Shown piece after piece: positions 59,722-64,000 of a stretch of 64,000 bases of DNA (position 1 is its first letter; each line of letters starts with the position of its first letter). Below the pieces are notes generated by a model that did no database searches, had not been told where the DNA came from, and was given only the letters and a program-made list of their open reading frames with translations. The translations under genes were made by a program, and so were the position numbers. Source of the DNA: Eumeta japonica (taxonomy: Eukaryota; Arthropoda; Insecta; Lepidoptera; Psychidae); assembly GCA_005406025.1 (NCBI GenBank), contig BGZK01000222.1:496001-560000 (forward strand), given 5' to 3'.

Positions 59722-61080
59722 TTGCACGGAATGGTTAGAAGTTTCTAGTAGAGTGTAGATTCTAAAAAAAAAAAACCCTTTTAACACCCATTAAAATTAT
59801 TGTTAAGTAACATCTACAAACTTCTATGTTGTTGTTGGAAGGCGGGTTTTTTTTTTCATAACATTTATTTTATTTAACTTTTTTTAGTCATCGAGTAATT
59901 TATAACTTTACAATTCATTTATTTGTTTCGATTGTGGATTAAATCAGACTAAATAAAATTAGCCCGGCATCTTCTTTTCTTTTGTAAGGAGCATGTGAAA
60001 AAGCTATATTCCGATTTCGAATTTATTGTTCGCTAGCTATCCAGGGTTTTTAGATTATTAGTTGGAGTGCAACCAACAAATTATTCTAACATAAATTTTA
60101 TAAATTACTCTTATTCTTTATAATATAAAAGTTCTACAATTAATGCAGACCACATTTACATACACTTCCACATTAAATTAATTCAACATATTTCTACGGC
60201 TATCGCTGAACAATTCCGATTTGTTTCTGCTAAGATTGTCACATTGGAGTTATATAATTGAATGAACATATGTGGTATATAAATAGTGATTTAAGTCTGT
60301 GTATACATGTTTCAGTAATAGCCACTGAAAGGTAGTTTCAGGCGATAAATAGCAGTATTATCCTCATAATTCCTAACCGTTAACGAATGCTGTGGTTTCC
60401 GTCATCAGCTCAGTAGCATGAAATGACTCCTAGACGCAAAAATTAGAATAACTATAAAAAAGAGCTCAACCGAATTATACGTGCCTATGATGTTTGAGAA
60501 ATCCTTGGATTTTCCTGGCATTTCATAATCAAATTCTGACTTAGCGATTATCAGACCATCTCCAGAGTATAAAATTTCAACAAAGAAAAAAAAAACTTTG
60601 TGTGGTTCTATAAAACCACGATGCAAGCGAAATAAGAACATTTACATTAATACACTAATCAAAACACAAACACTGCGGAGTACTTGCACGAATGAGTGAG
60701 AATATAAATGCTATACGGTCAACTGATGCGAGCCATGGGCGCCGCCATATTGGCCTTGGCTGCTCTGCCGAGCATCTTTCGCTTTACCCCCTAGTCCACA
60801 GCGGGCTGTAATGCGACATGCAATAGATGGAAGAAAAAAATTTGAGGTGATGGAAAAAAAAATTCACTTTTAAAAATCGAAATCGATCCACAATTGACAA
60901 AATCATAGCTGAACACGCATATAAAGAAATACATACATAAAACATATGGTATTATTTTATGCGCTGGGGAGGCGAAGAGAGCTCACTAATTTATATCTTT
61001 TAACGATAAGAATTAAATCTAAAAACGAAATCATATATTCCGGCGTCATAAACACATGATTAGAGCATGCGCCATTATTT
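59722..61080. repeat. Repeat family E, copy 2 (split)
   Basis: Left piece 59722-59775 (CTTGCACGGAATGGTTAGAA, TAGAGTGTAGATTCTAA) and right piece 60955-61050 (GCGCTGGGGAGGCGAAGAG, AACGAAATCATATATTCC) match consecutive parts of 58330-58500. About 1.2 kb of AT-rich DNA without a recognised gene lies between. Confidence 0.4.
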
Positions 61081-61656
61081 TTTTGTGTTCATTCAGCGAC
61101 TAAAATCAATGTACCGAGAAACAAGGTTTTTATTGACAAAACATAATTAAATCCACCTGAAGCAAAATGGGTGATTTAAACGAACAGCCATGTGAATGTA
61201 GATTTTAGTCATGTGAAAAGGCAATCCTTTTCCTATGAAAGAAAAAGATCGTCTGATTTAAAATATATATTATAAATTGATCAAATGATGAAAGAGGAAA
61301 GTCACAAACCATACTGTAGCAAATTTTATCCTCGAATTGATATTATTTTTAGTACCTATTCGAATTATCCTTATTATTTCCAATAGTAACATTTAGAAGT
61401 TATACAATTTAGACACAATAAACAAATCAATGCACAGTACTTATGCTGTTATCGCTAGAGTTTTAGTATGATGCCGCTTAGTTCCATAAAAAGTTTCTAT
61501 AGTAAACTCATAGGATTGACATAGTATCCATTTTAATCCAAATTATACATCCGTGCTGCATGTCGTTAAGGAGTTTCGTTGTCTTTATACTGCATGTCCA
61601 GTTCACTTCAGCTCGTCCTTGACCTATCTCGTTTTGGGACAGTCATAAATGCATTG
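61081..61656. other. AT-rich spacer
   Basis: No gene or named repeat seen. Confidence 0.5.
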
Positions 61657-62974
61657 TACGTAGGGCGCACTGAAAATTCTGGAATGAATACAAAAAATTA
61701 CTATGAATGGTTAAAAACGAATTTAGTGTTTTTCAAAATATTCTCAGTTAGCACTTTTTCATACGAAAAACCAATTTTTATAACGTTTATGCGACTCCTC
61801 CCTGGTGACCTCGAAAACATGTTTTTCATAGTTTTCGACAGCTTCTTGTGGTGATGAAAATCGTTGATCGCGTGATTGGTTATTTATTTTTGCGGACAAA
61901 AAAAAAGGGCACTTGTGACTTTCTTTTGTTATGAATTTCTCCTGGCACCTCCTCCAAGGTACCAGTACGGGACTGTACGTAAGATTGCTGATAATTTCTA
62001 AGTTTTTCTCCTTTAAAAAATATCTGTCTGGCAGTATGAGAACTGGCATTGTCGTGGTGCAAAATGAAATGACGTTTATAGTTATTTTTAAAGAGTTCGT
62101 TAGTAACTTTCGACAAATAAATGGTCGTGTAGCGATTCACTACCACTATTCATGGTACGACATTTCTCGAAAGCAACAGTAGTAGCCATGTGTCGAGTTT
62201 TATTAAAAAAAAATGAAACAATCATCCGCTCAGATGCATTTCGGTCGCGCGCCACTTTAGTTGGTTTCGGCTCATCTCGGTAACCTATACGGTCGGTTGC
62301 TACTTTATTTTGGGGTCGTAGCAATAAATTCATGTTTCGTTACTTGTTACTATGTCCCAGACCTAACTTAATAATCCTTCCTTGAATCTGGTAAGCAATG
62401 TATTGCTCCAAGTGACGCGGCGTTTTTTGAACCTCAGTCAAATTGTGTGGGATTCACCGCGAGCACAGCTTTTTCATACCCAAATCTTTGTGAAGGGTTA
62501 ATTGTACTTGACTCTTGTCTATGCCTAAGGGCGTCCCAATCTCATGGTCGGTCACATGCCTGTCCGTTTCAATCATACATCATACAGCATCGATGTTTTT
62601 CACAGCTATGGACGAGCGACCATCACGAATTCGTCACTGAGATTGACACGACTATTTGAATTGTGCAAACCAATCATAAATAGTTGTTTTGCATGGTGCT
62701 TCATCGCCAAAAGCAGTTCGAAGCCGAGCCAGGCTCTGCTGAGCTGTCAAATTACACTTAAATTCGTAGAAAATCATACTACGAAAATTTTCACAACTTA
62801 AATCCATAGTGATAAAAATATGCAATTTTTAAAATGACGCAACAATGTAAAAACAATTGATAATTAGATGAAACAAACTGCATTCTACAACCTGAGTTCC
62901 ATTTTGAAATGCAGTAATTACGTTTAAATATTGTTTAAGGATCAGTTCCAAAAACTTACAGTGCGCACCACATA
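61657..62974 (-). mobile_element. Mariner element, nearly full length, inactive
   Basis: About 1.32 kb between TA dinucleotides, with related terminal repeats (TACGTAGGGCGCACTGAAAA at the left; GTGGTGCGCACTGTAAG in reverse complement at the right). The transposase starts at 62807 (MDLSCENFRSMIFYEFKCN), continues TAQQSLARLRTAFGDEAPCK and TTIYDWFAQFK then stop, later RDEPKPTKVARDRN, LHHDNASSHTARQIFF (second Asp region) and SPQEAVENYEKHVFEVTREE, with KNWFF near the C-terminus. The [12 protein letters not shown] block is disrupted. Multiple stops and frameshifts. The short fragment at 44046 belongs to the same family. Confidence 0.9.
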
Positions 62975-63099
62975 TCAATGGATTTAGATTTCCTATTTGA
63001 TTTTAAGAAGTTTGCTGGTGTATCTTTGAAGTTCAAGGTCCAATACCAATGAAATGAAAATGGGACCACCGCGGATCTATACTGAACTTAAGGCAAAAG

Positions 63100-63131
63100 A
63101 AATCATTAAATATATATATATATATATATAT
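63100..63131. repeat. (TA)n microsatellite
   Basis: About a dozen uninterrupted TA units. Confidence 0.8.
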
Positions 63132-63424
63132 GGACGAATTAAAAACTACTTCCTCGTTTTTATGTCGGTTAAAAATGACCACCATCTAGGGCTTCATAAT
63201 CCAGTAACCATTTATTTTTGATAAAACACATTTGTTTTATATTTATCAATTATTTTTAACCATAGTCAAGTTCCAGTCTTTTTAACTTTAGTTTTTATCA
63301 ATGTTTTTTTTTTGTCTAAAAAATAGTTTAAGGAATGAAATAAATTTTATGTTGAAAATGAAATTTTAAATAGAAATGGGATTTCCATTTAGATTATAGA
63401 TGTCTATAACCGGTATAATAATTG

Positions 63425-63580
63425 TGTGCTGTTTTTGCTTACTAGCTGGCAGCCTGGCGATGCGCCGGCGCATAACGTCAGACGCCGGTGACGCAATACG
63501 TGCCGACCTTGCCGAGGGTCACTCCACAAAGATTCGCTTGAAATCGGTTAACCGTTTTAGTCGTACCTCGAGCGTGAATG
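63425..63580 (+). repeat. Interspersed repeat remnant
   Basis: GATGCGCCGGCGCATAACGT...GAAATCGGTTAACCGTTTTA is repeat-like GC-rich sequence ending in the common AAATCGGTT(C/A)A(G/A)CCGTTT tail. The 82-codon frame over it is not a recognised gene. Confidence 0.4.
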
Positions 63581-64000
63581 ACGTTATGCAGAAGGAAGAA
63601 GTAAGTCAAAGGTCAAATTTTCTTGTGATAGGTCCGATTTCGCGATGAGCAAGCTGGTGATCTCGAATTTTACCACTGAAAGATCGTAAACTTGCCGTAA
63701 AATCTATTTTTGTTGGAAATAAAGAAAGGCAATTTTGAGTTGGGTTTGGAGTCAACGCTCAAAAAATGTATGCAGATATACCTGTAGTTACTTCCAAAAA
63801 AAAAATATTGTGAAACAATACATGTAACGATCAAAAATAATTTTGAGAAAGTCGCCATGTTTTTTACAGTTTTTGATTTAGTGGAAATCTGTTTCTAGTA
63901 TTTTTAAGCGTTAATAACTAAGATGACTACGAAACAAACTACATGCCCAGGCGCTCTCCATTGCCCAAAAACTTTCATTGGTTATTGGCTGTATACGTGG
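63581..64000. other. Window end, no gene seen
   Basis: AT-rich with short frames only. Confidence 0.5.

Noticed and set aside
1..64000. CRISPR arrays, tRNA and rRNA genes, bacterial operons
   Set aside because: No regularly spaced repeats, no intact tRNA cloverleaf and no rRNA-like sequence were seen. Gene structure is eukaryotic throughout.

Overview
The window is animal nuclear DNA, almost certainly from a moth or butterfly (Lepidoptera). It is AT-rich, with small exons separated by long introns, and it is crowded with decayed mariner, RTE-like non-LTR and BEL/Pao-like remnants and short foldback elements. The thioredoxin exons resemble silkworm cytosolic thioredoxin very closely as I remember that protein. 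The organism call is inference; no search was run.

Three conserved genes are rebuilt here exon by exon, with every reading-frame phase closing. (1) NC2alpha/DRAP1, a histone-fold transcription cofactor, lies on the minus strand from 33778 down to 3934 in five coding exons (323 aa). (2) SNW1/SKIP (fly Bx42), a spliceosome and transcription coregulator, lies on the plus strand from 34200 to 43043 in twelve coding exons (573 aa). (3) Cytosolic thioredoxin lies on the minus strand from 55769 down to 49442 in two coding exons (106 aa). NC2alpha and SNW1 are head to head, with only 421 bp between their start codons, so they probably share a promoter. SNW1 and thioredoxin converge, with about 6.4 kb between stop codons.

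The most striking result is the second NC2alpha intron (10759-33568, 22,810 bp). It lacks GT-AG ends. It begins ATATCCTTTT and ends AC, with TCCTTAAC 11 nt before the acceptor, which is the textbook signature of a minor-spliceosome (U12-type) AT-AC intron. Only this junction joins the two halves of the histone fold in frame.

Outside the genes: 1-3.9 kb is mostly featureless AT-rich DNA with one small foldback element. 4.6-33.5 kb is NC2alpha intron sequence filled with two mariner remnants, RTE-like 3' ends, several repeat families, a degenerate hexamer satellite and a 48-bp perfect palindrome. 43.6-49.4 kb carries a short mariner end and a diverged tandem array split by about 1.5 kb of other DNA. 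55.8-64 kb is a transposon graveyard: a 5'-truncated RTE nested in another repeat with a clear 13-bp target-site duplication, a zinc-finger pseudogene, a BEL/Pao-like fragment and a nearly full-length dead mariner. I see no tRNA or rRNA genes, CRISPR arrays or bacterial features.
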